From positions 2,908,501 to 2,972,500 of the forward strand of contig NC_021505.1 of the NCBI RefSeq assembly GCF_000412675.1: a DNA stretch of 64,000 bases. The letters run 5' to 3'. The position numbers were made by a program, and so were the translations under genes. Source of the stretch: Pseudomonas putida NBRC 14164 (GTDB taxonomy: Bacteria > Pseudomonadota > Gammaproteobacteria > Pseudomonadales > Pseudomonadaceae). The notes under the pieces are model-generated. The model did no database searches and had not been told where the DNA came from. It worked only from the letters and a program-made list of their open reading frames with translations. Positions 8,416 through 21,151 of the stretch are shown here, one piece after another (position 1 is the stretch's first letter; each line of letters opens with the position of its first letter).

Positions 8416-10740
8416 TTACACGCACGCTTTCTCCTCGACACCATTGAACGGCGGGTACTCGCGTAACTGCGCCGGCGACAGTGGCCGACTGAAGTGGTAG
8501 CCCTGGGCGATATCACAACCGGCAAGCTTCAGGCACACCACCTGTTCGCGGGTTTCCACGCCTTCGGCAACCACTTCCAGGCCCAGGCGCTTGGCCAGGA
8601 TGATGGTGGAGGACACGATCGGGCTGTCATCAGGGCTGTTGGACAGCGGGGCGATCAGCGAGCGGTCGATCTTCAGCTTGCTCAATGGCAGCGAATGCAG
8701 ATGGGCGAAGCCGGCGTAGCCACGGCCGAAATCATCCAGGCTGATGCCCAGGCCGGCGCCGCGCAGGGTATGCAGGTGCTCCACGGCCGTACTTTCGGGG
8801 TCGAGGATGGTGGTTTCGGTAATTTCCAGCTCCAGCCGCTGCGGGGCGATGGCATACCTTTGCAGTTCGTTCAGCAGCCGCATGGCGAAGTCCCCTTGGC
8901 GCAGTTGCAGGGCGGATACATTCACGGCCAACCGCGTTTCCCGGCCCTGCACGTCCCAGCCGGCCAAGGCTTCACAGGCCAGGCGCAACACCTCCCAGCC
9001 CAGATCGACAATGAAGCCGCTGCGCTCTGCCAGGTCGATGAAGCGGTCTGGGTACAGCAGGCCGAACTCGGGGTGGTCCCAGCGCACCAGCGCTTCGTAG
9101 CCCAGTACCTGCTGGGTGTCGAGGCGGATCTGCGGCTGGTAGTGCAGCACGAACTGGCGCTCGGCCAAGGCGCTGCCGAACGCCTGTTCAAGGGTAAAGG
9201 CCTGGATGTCGGCCAGGTTCAGCGAGGGGTCGAAGAAGCGGTACTGGGCCCGGCCGGCCTGCTTGGCCGAATACATTGCGGCATCGGCACTGCGGATCAG
9301 GCTGTCGATGTCCTGGCCGTCGCGCGGGCAGATGCTTACGCCCACACTCGGGCTGGTGTTGACCTCCTGGCCGTCAAGGGCATAAGTGGCCGACAAGCGT
9401 TGGACCAGTTCACGGACCCAGGCATTGATCTGGTCTTCGCTGCGCTCGCCCGCCAGCAGCACCACGAATTCGTCGCCGCCAAAGCGCGAAGCCTCGTCAC
9501 CGAGCTCCAGCAAACGCTGGATGCGGCCGGCCACGGCCTGCAGCAGCAGGTCGCCGATCTTGTGCCCGAGCGAATCGTTGATCGACTTGAAGCGGTCCAT
9601 GTCGATGAACAGAATCGCCATCAACCGGCGCTTGCCACGCTGGCGGGTCAGCGCCTGGGCGGCCACCTCGACGAACTGGCGGCGGTTGTGCAGCCCGCTG
9701 AGGTGATCGGTGGCGGCGGCATGGCTGCTGCGCCGGTGTTCGTCCTCAAGGCGGCCGATAAGCTGCTGATTGACCTGCTGGGCATGTTCCAGGGCGCTGA
9801 AGGCCTCTTGCCGCTTGCGCAGCAGACGCAAGGTCCACAGCAGGCTGGCGATGATCATCAGCGTCATGCTCAGGTTCAACCAGAATTGCCGGGAATAGGC
9901 CAGGGTCGAAGGCGCGAGGATTTCATCCTGGCGCTGGCTGACCACTACGCTGAACCCGCGCTCTGGCACATGTCGGTACAGGCTCTGGTACGCGTCGCCG
10001 GCCGCGTATTGGGTCAGCATGCCCGCGTCGCTGCCGGTATCCGGCAGTTCAGGCTGCAACCCGTCGCCGGCCACCACCACGCCGCTGGTATCTATGCGCA
10101 GCCGCTCCAGCCCGTCATCCTGCAGCAGGCGCACCAGCCCGCTGCTGCCCAGGTCGATATGCTGGAACAGTACCGCGAGGTAGCCGATGTCCAGTTGCAC
10201 CACCAGGATGTTTTCGATTTCGCGGCCTGGCAGGTCGGTCAACGGCAGCAGAAACGGCAGGCGCCAGTTGGGGAGGGTGGCCTGCTGGTCCGGCGCCTGC
10301 ACGCTGGGCAGAAAGGGCTTGAAACCATAGCGGGCAACGTGCCGTTGCAGCTGGCGTAACCAGTCCTCGGGCAGTGCGGAAGCTTCGTCGGTATGGCTGG
10401 CTGACAACAGCCGGCCTTGCCGGTCGTACAGGCTCATGCGCTTGAACACCGGGTCCTCGGCCAGTATCCGCGCCAGGCTGATGTTGCCCTGGCGTAGCAC
10501 CTTCATGTCGTCCTGGGTGACCCGGCCAACGGCCTGGGCGCGGTCGACCAGCTGGCGCAGGCTTTCACCGACGATGCTGGCCAGGTTCAGGTGCTCGGCG
10601 GCCTTGGCCGACAACGCGTCCTGGCGGGCGGCGGCTTTCTGCGTGATGTGCAGCCCCCAGAGAAAGGCCAGGGTGGCCGCACAGAGCATCAGGATCAGCA
10701 GCCGCAGGGGGCTGGCGGATGAAAGCGAACGGCGTATCAC
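8416..10740 (-). CDS. Membrane-bound GGDEF/EAL cyclic-di-GMP protein
   Basis: 774 residues from GTG 10740 (VIRRSL then a TM segment); TTG 10785 is the longer alternative. Order: TM1 (about 10-35), a periplasmic Cache-like sensor region (to about 285), TM2, GGDEF (FGGDEF near residue 419) and EAL (EALVRW near 548). The EAL domain keeps LEITETT, DDFGRGYAG, KIDRS and AEGVET residues, and the GGDEF site is intact, so it could make or break c-di-GMP. The RxxD inhibitory site before GGDEF appears absent (ELGD). No operon partner is obvious; the SCO1 and oxidase genes follow upstream on the same strand. Confidence 0.92.
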   Translation of the reverse strand: MIRRSLSSASPLRLLILMLCAATLAFLWGLHITQKAAARQDALSAKAAEHLNLASIVGESLRQLVDRAQAVGRVTQDDMKVLRQGNISLARILAEDPVFKRMSLYDRQGRLLSASHTDEASALPEDWLRQLQRHVARYGFKPFLPSVQAPDQQATLPNWRLPFLLPLTDLPGREIENILVVQLDIGYLAVLFQHIDLGSSGLVRLLQDDGLERLRIDTSGVVVAGDGLQPELPDTGSDAGMLTQYAAGDAYQSLYRHVPERGFSVVVSQRQDEILAPSTLAYSRQFWLNLSMTLMIIASLLWTLRLLRKRQEAFSALEHAQQVNQQLIGRLEDEHRRSSHAAATDHLSGLHNRRQFVEVAAQALTRQRGKRRLMAILFIDMDRFKSINDSLGHKIGDLLLQAVAGRIQRLLELGDEASRFGGDEFVVLLAGERSEDQINAWVRELVQRLSATYALDGQEVNTSPSVGVSICPRDGQDIDSLIRSADAAMYSAKQAGRAQYRFFDPSLNLADIQAFTLEQAFGSALAERQFVLHYQPQIRLDTQQVLGYEALVRWDHPEFGLLYPDRFIDLAERSGFIVDLGWEVLRLACEALAGWDVQGRETRLAVNVSALQLRQGDFAMRLLNELQRYAIAPQRLELEITETTILDPESTAVEHLHTLRGAGLGISLDDFGRGYAGFAHLHSLPLSKLKIDRSLIAPLSNSPDDSPIVSSTIILAKRLGLEVVAEGVETREQVVCLKLAGCDIAQGYHFSRPLSPAQLREYPPFNGVEEKACV

Positions 10741-10821
10741 TGCTGACAGTTCCCGACCCTGGGTGATGCTCAAAAAATACGACAAGGAGATGACAGGCTG
10801 ATGACTAATGGCTAATAGCCT

Positions 10822-11805
10822 TTAAGGGTTTTCCCTATTCGCGACGGGTGTTTGCAGGCGCGCGGTTTCTTCCTCGATATAACTCATCAATGCGCTGACT
10901 TCGGCATCGCCCAGGCGCATGTTGGGCATGGCCAGGCGGTTGTATTGCTCATACAGCAGCATGGCCAGCGGGTCTTTCTCGGCCAGCATCTGGTCGGGCT
11001 CCTTCAGCCAGCGGGTCAGCCAGTTGGCGTCACGCTGGCGGGTTACGCCCAGCAGGTCGGGGCCGATACCTGGCTGGCCTGGCTCGATGTTGCCCAAGGT
11101 GTGGCAGGAAGAACAACGCGTACGGAAAATCTGCTCGCCACTGCTGGGCGAACGTATCTCGGGGGCCTGGGCATAATCATTGTTCATGGCGCTGGCCTGC
11201 TTCCAGTTGTGCAAGCTGTTGCCCAGCCGGTCAGCGAGGATGTACGGGCTTTCGAAGGGCGAGGCCTTCATCCAGCGACCGGTGGCCTGGTTGCCGATGA
11301 TAAGGCTCAGGTTGTGGTCTTTGGAGCGGCCGTTTTCCAGGCCGTCTATCCACAAACCCAGGCTACGGCGCAATTGCTCGATGTCGTCGGGCTCGCCGGT
11401 GAGCAGCGTCCAGCCAGGGCCGATGCCGAACTTTTCGGCGTAGCGTTTCAGGGTGGCGGGGGTGTCGTTGTAGGGGTCGATGCTGATGGAGTAGAGGAAT
11501 ATGTCCTTGCCAACCCGGTCACCCAGAATCTTTTGCACCTGGCGCAACCGCGCGGTTTCCACCGGGCATGAGTCAGTGCAGCCGGTGAAGATGAAGTTGA
11601 TGGCGACCACCTTGTCCTTGATCAGGTCGTCGAAGAAATGCAGCTTCTCGCCGTCCTGGGTGAGCAGGGGGATGTTGGGAAAGTAGTCAGCGCCCCATGG
11701 GCTTGCGGTTTTTTCGGCCACAGGTTGTTGCGGCTGCAGTGGCCAGAACGGGATGCTGGCGGCAAATACCGCGAGTACCAGCAGGAAACGCCATGAGCCA
11801 GGCAT
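10822..11805 (-). CDS. SCO1/SenC copper chaperone fused to cytochrome c
   Basis: 327 residues. An N-terminal hydrophobic segment (about 5-22) exports or anchors the protein. The SCO1/SenC thioredoxin-like domain (about 40-190) has C76-TDS-C80 and H164, the three copper ligands of the family. A class I cytochrome c domain (about 220-320) has C231-SS-C234-H235 and probable axial M296. SCO proteins deliver copper to oxidases. The gene directly follows the giant multicopper oxidase on the same strand, so the likely client is that enzyme rather than a terminal oxidase, with the haem domain passing electrons. This partner assignment is inference. Confidence 0.92.
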   Translation of the reverse strand: MPGSWRFLLVLAVFAASIPFWPLQPQQPVAEKTASPWGADYFPNIPLLTQDGEKLHFFDDLIKDKVVAINFIFTGCTDSCPVETARLRQVQKILGDRVGKDIFLYSISIDPYNDTPATLKRYAEKFGIGPGWTLLTGEPDDIEQLRRSLGLWIDGLENGRSKDHNLSLIIGNQATGRWMKASPFESPYILADRLGNSLHNWKQASAMNNDYAQAPEIRSPSSGEQIFRTRCSSCHTLGNIEPGQPGIGPDLLGVTRQRDANWLTRWLKEPDQMLAEKDPLAMLLYEQYNRLAMPNMRLGDAEVSALMSYIEEETARLQTPVANRENP

Positions 11806-11845
11806 GATAGGGTCCTCGATGGTGTGCAGCCCTTCGCGGGCACGC

Positions 11846-11899
11846 CCGCTCCCACAGAAACTTCACAGAGCCGCAGCTGCGTGATTTCTGTGGGAGCGG
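11846..11899. repeat. Palindromic repeat between multicopper oxidase and SCO1 genes
   Basis: CCGCTCCCACAGAAA (11846-11860) and its exact reverse complement (11885-11899) form a 15-bp stem with a 24-nt loop. It is a REP-type element and may set different mRNA levels for the two genes. Confidence 0.75.
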
Positions 11900-11904
11900 T
11901 GCAC

Positions 11905-15300
<3,396 letters not shown>

Positions 15301-15558
15301 TGCCTTGTGCCTCGCTCGCGGCTGTATGGCTTATAGCCATCAATGGCGTTTTGCCCGGTAAAAGGCCTTGAGCAACGGCTGTGCCAACAACAGTTTCAGT
15401 AATGCTTTGTTAAACAAATCCTTGTGGCGCCTGATGTGCGCTAAATGACGGGGCGTCAAGAATGGGTATAACTCCCCACAAGCGGGGGCCCAATGCCCAC
15501 TAATTGGGTGGATTGGGGCGTGACAGCCCCGACCTGCTCGGGTATACCTGTTCGCCAC

Positions 15559-15652
15559 CAAGGGGAGCCCGGCAAAGGGCTGAGAAACCGCTGCAAGCAG
15601 CAGCGCGGTGACCCTTCGAACCTGATCCGGATCATGCCGGCGAAGGGATGGG
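15559..15652 (+). promoter_or_regulatory. TPP riboswitch (THI box)
   Basis: Canonical THI-box pieces appear in order: GGGGAGCC at 15562-15569, GGGCTGAGA at 15577-15585, then CCCTTCGAACCTGATC and the closing CGGATCATGCCGGCGAAGGGA. It starts about 185 nt before tenA and points towards it. TPP binding normally reduces expression, so both tenA genes should rise in thiamine shortage. The flanking ~200 bp towards the oxidase gene holds no convincing gene. Confidence 0.95.
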
Positions 15653-15743
15653 GCTTGTAACCTGCCTTTTTGCCGGCCTCACTGCGAGGCCCGTCCATGT
15701 CAATTGCCAAGGTCTCGCTGTCACCTTCATCAAGGACAGCAAC

Positions 15744-16391
15744 ATGACCGAACGTTTCAGCCAGTCCCTGCGCAGCCAAAGCGAGCCGACCTGGTCGGCG
15801 GCCGTTGGCCACCGTTTCGTGACCCAATTGTGCGAAGGCAGCCTGCCGGACCCGATCATGGTCGACTACCTGGTGCAGGACCATCGCTTTCTCGACAGTT
15901 TCCTGACCTTGCTGGGTGCGGCCATCGCCACCGCCGATACGTTCGAGGCGCGTCTGCGCTTCGGCCGCTTTGCCGGGATGATTTCCAGCGATGAGAACAC
16001 CTACTTCCTGCGTGCCTTCGAGGCCCTGGACGTGAGCCCCGCACAACGCAGCGCACCCGCTGATACCGTGCCAACCGCAGGGTTCAAGGCGATCATGCGT
16101 GAAGCGGCAGCGACCCGCTCCTATGCAGCGGCGCTGGCAGTGCTCAACGTTGCCGAAGGCCTTTACCTCGACTGGGCGCTCAAGGCACCCAAGCCGATGC
16201 CAGACAATTTTGTCCATGCCGAGTGGATCACCCTGCACGACAACCCGGCATTCCAGGCCTTTGTTGCCTTCCTGCAGTCTGAGCTGGACCGTGTCGGCCC
16301 GCAGGAAGCGGCACTGGCAAGCGATTTCTACCAGCGCACCGTTGCGCTGGAGCTGGCCTTCTTCGATGCCGTCTACCCGGAGGGCAAATGA
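15744..16391 (+). CDS. TenA family protein, lacking the catalytic Cys (TenA_E-like)
   Basis: 215 residues; start at MTERFSQSLR, about 90 nt after the TPP riboswitch. All-helical TenA/THI-4 fold: QDHRFLDSF holds the conserved Asp of the substrate pocket. At the position where TenA_C enzymes have the catalytic Cys, this protein reads LNVAEGLYLDW, so it belongs to the Cys-less type. Such proteins are linked to thiamine salvage but are thought to act on different aminopyrimidine intermediates. Its stop overlaps the next tenA start (ATGA), so the two are translationally coupled. Confidence 0.9.
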   Translation: MTERFSQSLRSQSEPTWSAAVGHRFVTQLCEGSLPDPIMVDYLVQDHRFLDSFLTLLGAAIATADTFEARLRFGRFAGMISSDENTYFLRAFEALDVSPAQRSAPADTVPTAGFKAIMREAAATRSYAAALAVLNVAEGLYLDWALKAPKPMPDNFVHAEWITLHDNPAFQAFVAFLQSELDRVGPQEAALASDFYQRTVALELAFFDAVYPEGK

Positions 16392-17053
16392 GCATGGATA
16401 TCTTCGAGCGCCTCAAGGCCGCAGCCACCCAACAGTGGCACAGCTATGTAGACCATGACTTTGTGCGGCAGATGGGCGAGGGCACGCTGAGCGAGGAAGC
16501 GTTCCGGACCTACCTGGTACAGGATTACCTGTTCCTCATCCAGTTCGCCCGCGCCTGGGCACTGGCGGCCTACAAGAGCCGGCGCCCGGCCGACATCCGC
16601 GCGGCGCAGGCCGGGTTGGCGGCGATTCTGGATGAAACCGACCTGCACTTGCGCCTGTGCGCGCGCTGGGGGCTGACCCAGGCGGATATCGAGGCCGCGC
16701 CAGAGCACCAGGCCACGGTGGCATACACACGTTACGTGCTGGACTGTGGCGCCGCTGGCGACCTGTTGGAACTGCATGTGGCGCTGGCGCCTTGTGTGAT
16801 CGGCTATGCGGAAATCGGCCGGACCTTGTCCGAGCGCATTGGCGACTTGAGCAACCACCCGTACCGCGAGTGGATTGGCGAGTATGCCGGTGAAGGCTAC
16901 CAAGGGGTGGCGGCCGCAGCGCGCAAGCACCTGGATGAGCTGGCAGCGCGGAGCATGACCGAGCAGCGGTTTGCCGAGTTGGTGGGGATCTTTGGCCAGG
17001 CTTCCAGCCTGGAGGCGGACTTCTGGCAGATGGGTTTGGACGGGGTGGCGTAG
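16388..17053 (+). CDS. tenA: Aminopyrimidine aminohydrolase (thiaminase II), TenA_C type
   Basis: 221 residues. TenA salvages thiamine breakdown products by hydrolysing aminomethyl-aminopyrimidine to hydroxymethylpyrimidine. The catalytic Cys is C136 in LAPCVIGYAEIG, matching C135 of the B. subtilis enzyme. D46 (QDYLF) and E209 (SSLEADFW) match its other pocket residues. It overlaps the preceding Cys-less paralogue by 4 bp and shares its TPP riboswitch. The pair may process two steps or two substrates of pyrimidine salvage. Confidence 0.94.
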   Translation: MSMDIFERLKAAATQQWHSYVDHDFVRQMGEGTLSEEAFRTYLVQDYLFLIQFARAWALAAYKSRRPADIRAAQAGLAAILDETDLHLRLCARWGLTQADIEAAPEHQATVAYTRYVLDCGAAGDLLELHVALAPCVIGYAEIGRTLSERIGDLSNHPYREWIGEYAGEGYQGVAAAARKHLDELAARSMTEQRFAELVGIFGQASSLEADFWQMGLDGVA

Positions 17054-17073
17054 CCCCCGGGGCCGCTTTGCGC

Positions 17074-17164
17074 CCCATCGCCGGCAAGCCGGGCTCCCAC
17101 AGAGACCGCGCGATGCTTGAAGGGTTGCACCGTACCTGTGGGAGCCCGGCTTGCCGGCGATGGG
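17074..17164. repeat. Inverted repeat with 29-bp perfect arms (REP/BIME-like)
   Basis: Arms 17074-17102 and 17136-17164 are exact reverse complements. The core is shared with 3084-3192. It probably ends or stabilises the tenA transcript. The rest of the 359-bp gap before codB (17165-17412) should hold the codB promoter; no clear operator was recognised. Confidence 0.9.
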
Positions 17165-17412
17165 CTGCGCAGCAGCCCCAAAGTGCTTGGTCGACTGGGT
17201 GAATCCTACCCAGCCCAAGCCTGCTTTGGTGCATGAATGCCTCAAAATAAGTCGTTCAGCACACCTTCATAAAGCCAAAATGCGACTTTAATGTTCACAG
17301 TGCACATCACCTTCTGGGCTGCCTGCCCGATTTGATTCCGGGTTTCGGCCCTCGAAAAAGCGGCCCGCATATTGCTCTTCCAGCTCCCAACTACCACCCG
17401 GAGCCCCGTGCA

Positions 17413-18678
17413 ATGAGCTCACCCAGCGAATTTCCCCTCAGCGAAGCCCCGCAGTCTGCCCGCAAGGGCCTGCTGCCGATTGCCATGGTCTTGTTCAGCT
17501 TTACCTTTTTCACCGGCACGATGTTCGCCGGTGGCAAGCTGGGCATGGCTTTCAATTTTGTCGACATGTTGTGGGTGGCCACCGTCGGCAACAGCCTGCT
17601 GGCGATGTATGCCGCAGCGTTGGCATTCATCGCTTCGCGCAGCGGGCTGAATACCGTACTGATGGGGCGTTTCTGTTTCGGTGAGGCAGGTAGCCGGCTC
17701 TCGGACTTTCTGCTGGGTTTCGCTGAGCTGGGTTGGTACGCCTGGGGTACGGCCACGGTGGCCATCGTGCTGGTCAAGCTGTTGGGGTTGGCGGAAGGCT
17801 TCGGTTTACCGTTGATGGTGCTTTTCGGGCTGGGTTTCAGCATTACTGCCATCATCGGCTTCAAGGGGCTGGATGTGCTGTCGCGCGTGTCGGTGCCATT
17901 GATGTTCGTGCTGCTGTTGGTGTCGATGTACATCGCTACCCGCGATGCCGGTGGCTTTGCCGGGCTGGCTGCAGTAGTGCCGCACGAGACCATGACCTTT
18001 TCCGCAGCAGTGACCATGGTGTTCGGCACCTTCGCCAGTGGTGCCACCCAAGCCACCAACTGGACACGGCTGTCGCGTAGCGGCCGGGTGGCGGTGATCG
18101 CCAGCGTGGTGGCATTCTTGCTTGGCAACGGCCTGATGGTGGTGGCCGGTGCGTGGTGCGCGATGGTTTACCAGCAGGCCGATATTGTCGAAGTGATGAT
18201 GCTGCAGGGCCTGTCGTTCGCGGCGGTAGTGATGCTGTGCCTGAACCTGTGGACCATTCAGGGGCCGACCATCTACAACGTGTCGGCGGCCGCCTGCCAT
18301 TTGTTGCGCAGTGAGCGCCGGCGCACGGCAACGCTGGTGGCGGCCGGGGTCGGCATTGTGCTGGCGATTGGTGGTATGTACGAAATGCTGATCCCGTTCC
18401 TGGTGCTGCTGGGGTCGATCATTCCCCCGGTGGGCGGGGTGATAATGGCTGATTTCTGGTACCGACACCGCGGCCAATACCCGGCACTGGGCACCGCAAG
18501 CCTGCCACGCTACAACCTCACCGGGCTGTTTGCCTATGCCGTGGGCGCAGTACTGGCGTACGCCTCGCCCTGGGTCGCTCCGCTGGTGGGTATAGGCGCC
18601 TCGGCCCTGTGCTACATCGTCATGCTCGAACTGGGCGCACGCCGCCGGGCGCCGGGCCAGGCAGGTGTGGAGCCGTGA
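17413..18678 (+). CDS. codB: Cytosine permease (NCS1 family)
   Basis: 421 residues with about 12 membrane segments. The N-terminal PQSARKG leader, GNSLLAMY, GLNTVLMGRFCFG and the late SIIPPVGGVIMADF motif match E. coli CodB closely in order and wording. It imports cytosine by proton or sodium symport. The related HMP carrier CytX was considered because of the TPP riboswitch upstream, but codA two genes later and the PQSARKG leader favour CodB. The gene is followed by the PucR-type regulator with a 4-bp overlap, so the three genes probably form an operon. Confidence 0.9.
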   Translation: MSSPSEFPLSEAPQSARKGLLPIAMVLFSFTFFTGTMFAGGKLGMAFNFVDMLWVATVGNSLLAMYAAALAFIASRSGLNTVLMGRFCFGEAGSRLSDFLLGFAELGWYAWGTATVAIVLVKLLGLAEGFGLPLMVLFGLGFSITAIIGFKGLDVLSRVSVPLMFVLLLVSMYIATRDAGGFAGLAAVVPHETMTFSAAVTMVFGTFASGATQATNWTRLSRSGRVAVIASVVAFLLGNGLMVVAGAWCAMVYQQADIVEVMMLQGLSFAAVVMLCLNLWTIQGPTIYNVSAAACHLLRSERRRTATLVAAGVGIVLAIGGMYEMLIPFLVLLGSIIPPVGGVIMADFWYRHRGQYPALGTASLPRYNLTGLFAYAVGAVLAYASPWVAPLVGIGASALCYIVMLELGARRRAPGQAGVEP

Positions 18679-19892
18679 GCCTGGCGCTGGACGAGATCCT
18701 GCATTTGCCTGGCCTGCACGAGATGCGTGTGCTGGCCGGCGCACGTAACCTTCAGCGGCGGGTGCGCTGGCCGTATGTGGCGGAAAACGAAGGCATCGCT
18801 GAATGGGTAATGGGCGGTGAACTGGTGTTCGTTACCGGCATCAACCACCCGCGCGGTGAGGCCAACCTGTTGAGCCTGCTGGAAGACGGCGACGCCGTGG
18901 GCATCGCCGGCATGGTGATCCTCACCGGCGGCAGCTTTATCCAGAGCGTCCCGGCGTCTGTCATCGCACGAGCCGAGCAACTTGGCCTGCCGCTGATCGA
19001 GCAGCCCTACGCGCTGAAGATGGTGGTGGTTACCCACCTGATCGGCACGGCGTTGGTGCAGATGAGCCAGGTACGCCGCTCGCGTCACGATATCCTTGGC
19101 CAGCTGCTCACGGGCGACTACCCAAGCCTGGCGATTGCCCGGCAGCGCGCAACGCACCTACAGCTGGCACTGGACGAGCCGCGTCGCTTGCTGGCTTTGC
19201 GCCTGGCGGGCGTGGACGGTTTGTTCGAGCGCCACGGGCTGGCCCACGGCGAGCGTACCTGGCAAGCTAGCCGGCAGGCCCTGGAAGACCAGCTCGAAGC
19301 CTGGTGCCGCCAACGGCCAGGCAGCGTTACCGCGCAGCTGCCGGGTGATCTGTTCGTGTTGCTGCTGGCCGATACACACGACCTGCCCGAGACGTTGGCT
19401 GCGCTTTACCGGCAGCTGCAGGCCACGACGGGTGAACTGAGTTTGCACATGGGTTTGTCGAGCGTCGCCGACGATTGCGCGCACTATCGACAGGCCCTCA
19501 ACGAGGCGCGTCAGGCCCTGGACGTCGCCCAGCACCTGCGCCCAGCCAACGGCTATTGCAACTTCAGCGAACTGGGCGTGCTGCGCCTGCTGCAAGGCAT
19601 CGTCGACCGCTCGCTGATCGACGATTTCGTCAGCCGTACGCTTGGCCCGCTGATCGCCCCTGGCCGCAAGCAGGCCAATGCTCTGGTGCACACCCTCGAC
19701 GCCTTGCTCATGGAAAACGGCAACGGCCTCAAGGCCGCACAGCGGCTAGGGCTGCACCGCAACACCATCAATCAGCGCATCCAGCGCATCGAACACCTGA
19801 GCGGGCAGTCCATTGATGACCCGCTTTTTCGCATGAATGCTTCGGTCGCCATGCTGGTATGGCGCATGAGCGAAGCCCACGGCAAGGAGTAA
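18675..19892 (+). CDS. PucR-family regulator of cytosine/purine use
   Basis: 405 residues from GTG 18675, which overlaps the codB stop (GTGA). The N-terminal PucR domain (about 1-125, LALDEILHLPGL..) probably senses a nucleobase. The central GGDEF-like fold is degenerate, and the C-terminal HTH_30 carries LGLHRNTINQRIQRIEHLSG (about 355-380). It sits between codB and codA, 4 bp before the latter, so it very likely controls cytosine uptake and deamination. Whether it activates or represses is not readable here. Confidence 0.9.
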   Translation: MSLALDEILHLPGLHEMRVLAGARNLQRRVRWPYVAENEGIAEWVMGGELVFVTGINHPRGEANLLSLLEDGDAVGIAGMVILTGGSFIQSVPASVIARAEQLGLPLIEQPYALKMVVVTHLIGTALVQMSQVRRSRHDILGQLLTGDYPSLAIARQRATHLQLALDEPRRLLALRLAGVDGLFERHGLAHGERTWQASRQALEDQLEAWCRQRPGSVTAQLPGDLFVLLLADTHDLPETLAALYRQLQATTGELSLHMGLSSVADDCAHYRQALNEARQALDVAQHLRPANGYCNFSELGVLRLLQGIVDRSLIDDFVSRTLGPLIAPGRKQANALVHTLDALLMENGNGLKAAQRLGLHRNTINQRIQRIEHLSGQSIDDPLFRMNASVAMLVWRMSEAHGKE

Positions 19893-19896
19893 CAGC

Positions 19897-21138
19897 ATGA
19901 ACATCATCAACGCACGGCTGCGCGGCAAGCCTGGCCTGTTCCGCATCGAACTGAACGGCGAGCGCATTGCCGCCATCGTGCCGCAGGCCGAGGTGGTGGC
20001 GCCCGTTGCCGCCCATGACCTGGACGCAGGGCAAAACCTGGTGGTGGCGCCCTTCGTCGAACCGCATATCCACCTCGACGCCACACTGACTGCCGGCGAG
20101 CCCCGGTGGAACATGAGCGGTACCCTGTTCGAAGGCATCGAATGCTGGGCCGAGCGCAAGGAAATCACCACCCATGAAGACATCAAGACCCGTGCGAAAA
20201 AGACCATCGGCATGCTGGTGGACCACGGAATCCAGCATGTGCGCACCCACGTCGATGTGACCGACCCGAAACTCACCGCGCTCAAGGCCATGGTCGAAGT
20301 ACGTGACGAAGTACGCGAACTGGTCGATTTGCAGATTGTCGCCTTCCCGCAGGAGGGGATCGAGTCTTACGCCAACGGCCGGGCGCTGATGACCGAAGCG
20401 GTGGCCATCGGCGCCGATGTGGTCGGCGGCATTCCGCATTTCGAGAATACCCGCGACCAGGGCGTGTCGTCGGTGAAGTTCCTGATGGACCTGGCCGAGC
20501 GTACCGGTTGCCTGGTGGACGTGCACTGCGACGAGACCGATGACCCGCAATCACGTTTTCTTGAAGTGTTGGCCGAAGAGGCCCGGGTGCGCGGCATGGG
20601 TGCCCGGGTGACGGCCAGCCATACCGTGGCCATGGGCTCGTATGACAATGCCTACTGCTACAAGCTGTTCCGCCTGCTAAAGCTGTCGGGCATCAACTTC
20701 GTGTCGTGCCCGACCGAGAGCATTCACCTGCAAGGGCGTTTCGACAACTACCCCAAACGCCGTGGCGTCACCCGTGTTGCCGAGATCGACCGTGCCGGGA
20801 TGAACGTGTGCTTTGGTCAGGATTCCATCGTCGACCCGTGGTACCCGTTGGGCAATGGCAACATCCTGCGCATTCTTGAAGCCGGCCTGCACATCTGCCA
20901 CATGCTCGGCTACGAAGACCTGCAGCGTTGCCTTGACCTGATCACCGATAACAGCGCCCGCACCTTGAACCTTGGCGAGCGCTATGGCATCGAGGTGGGG
21001 CGGCCGGCGAACCTGTTGCTGTTGTCGGCGCCTGATGATTACGAAATGGTCCGTACCCAGGGGCATGCACTGGTGTCTGTACGCAATGGCAAGGTGCTGA
21101 TGCAGCGTACGCCGGCGCAGGTGCAGCGTTTGCTCTGA
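19897..21138 (+). CDS. codA: Cytosine deaminase
   Basis: 413 residues of the amidohydrolase superfamily; converts cytosine to uracil and ammonia. Metal and catalytic residues align with E. coli CodA at a constant offset of 4: H57 and H59 (PHIHLD), H210 and E213 (HCDETDD), H242 (SHTVAM) and D309 (FGQDSIVDPW). The start follows AAGGAGTAACAGC. It is the last gene of the codB-pucR-codA group and supplies nitrogen and uracil from cytosine. Confidence 0.96.
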   Translation: MNIINARLRGKPGLFRIELNGERIAAIVPQAEVVAPVAAHDLDAGQNLVVAPFVEPHIHLDATLTAGEPRWNMSGTLFEGIECWAERKEITTHEDIKTRAKKTIGMLVDHGIQHVRTHVDVTDPKLTALKAMVEVRDEVRELVDLQIVAFPQEGIESYANGRALMTEAVAIGADVVGGIPHFENTRDQGVSSVKFLMDLAERTGCLVDVHCDETDDPQSRFLEVLAEEARVRGMGARVTASHTVAMGSYDNAYCYKLFRLLKLSGINFVSCPTESIHLQGRFDNYPKRRGVTRVAEIDRAGMNVCFGQDSIVDPWYPLGNGNILRILEAGLHICHMLGYEDLQRCLDLITDNSARTLNLGERYGIEVGRPANLLLLSAPDDYEMVRTQGHALVSVRNGKVLMQRTPAQVQRLL

Positions 21139-21151
21139 CTTCGCTATGGGC

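Noticed and set aside
8494-10359. 621-codon open frame on the plus strand
   Set aside because: Antisense shadow of the GGDEF/EAL gene; Gln/His/Val-rich with no family pattern.
7309-10740. Prophage or genomic island around the recombinase
   Set aside because: No phage structural genes, tRNA, excisionase or att-like repeats were seen and composition matches the surroundings.
15340-15561. 73-codon open frame on the minus strand
   Set aside because: No ribosome-binding site or family feature; it abuts the riboswitch and probably covers its promoter.
17413-18678. HMP transporter CytX instead of CodB
   Set aside because: The TPP riboswitch is separated by two genes and a strong hairpin, while codA and the PQSARKG leader support CodB.
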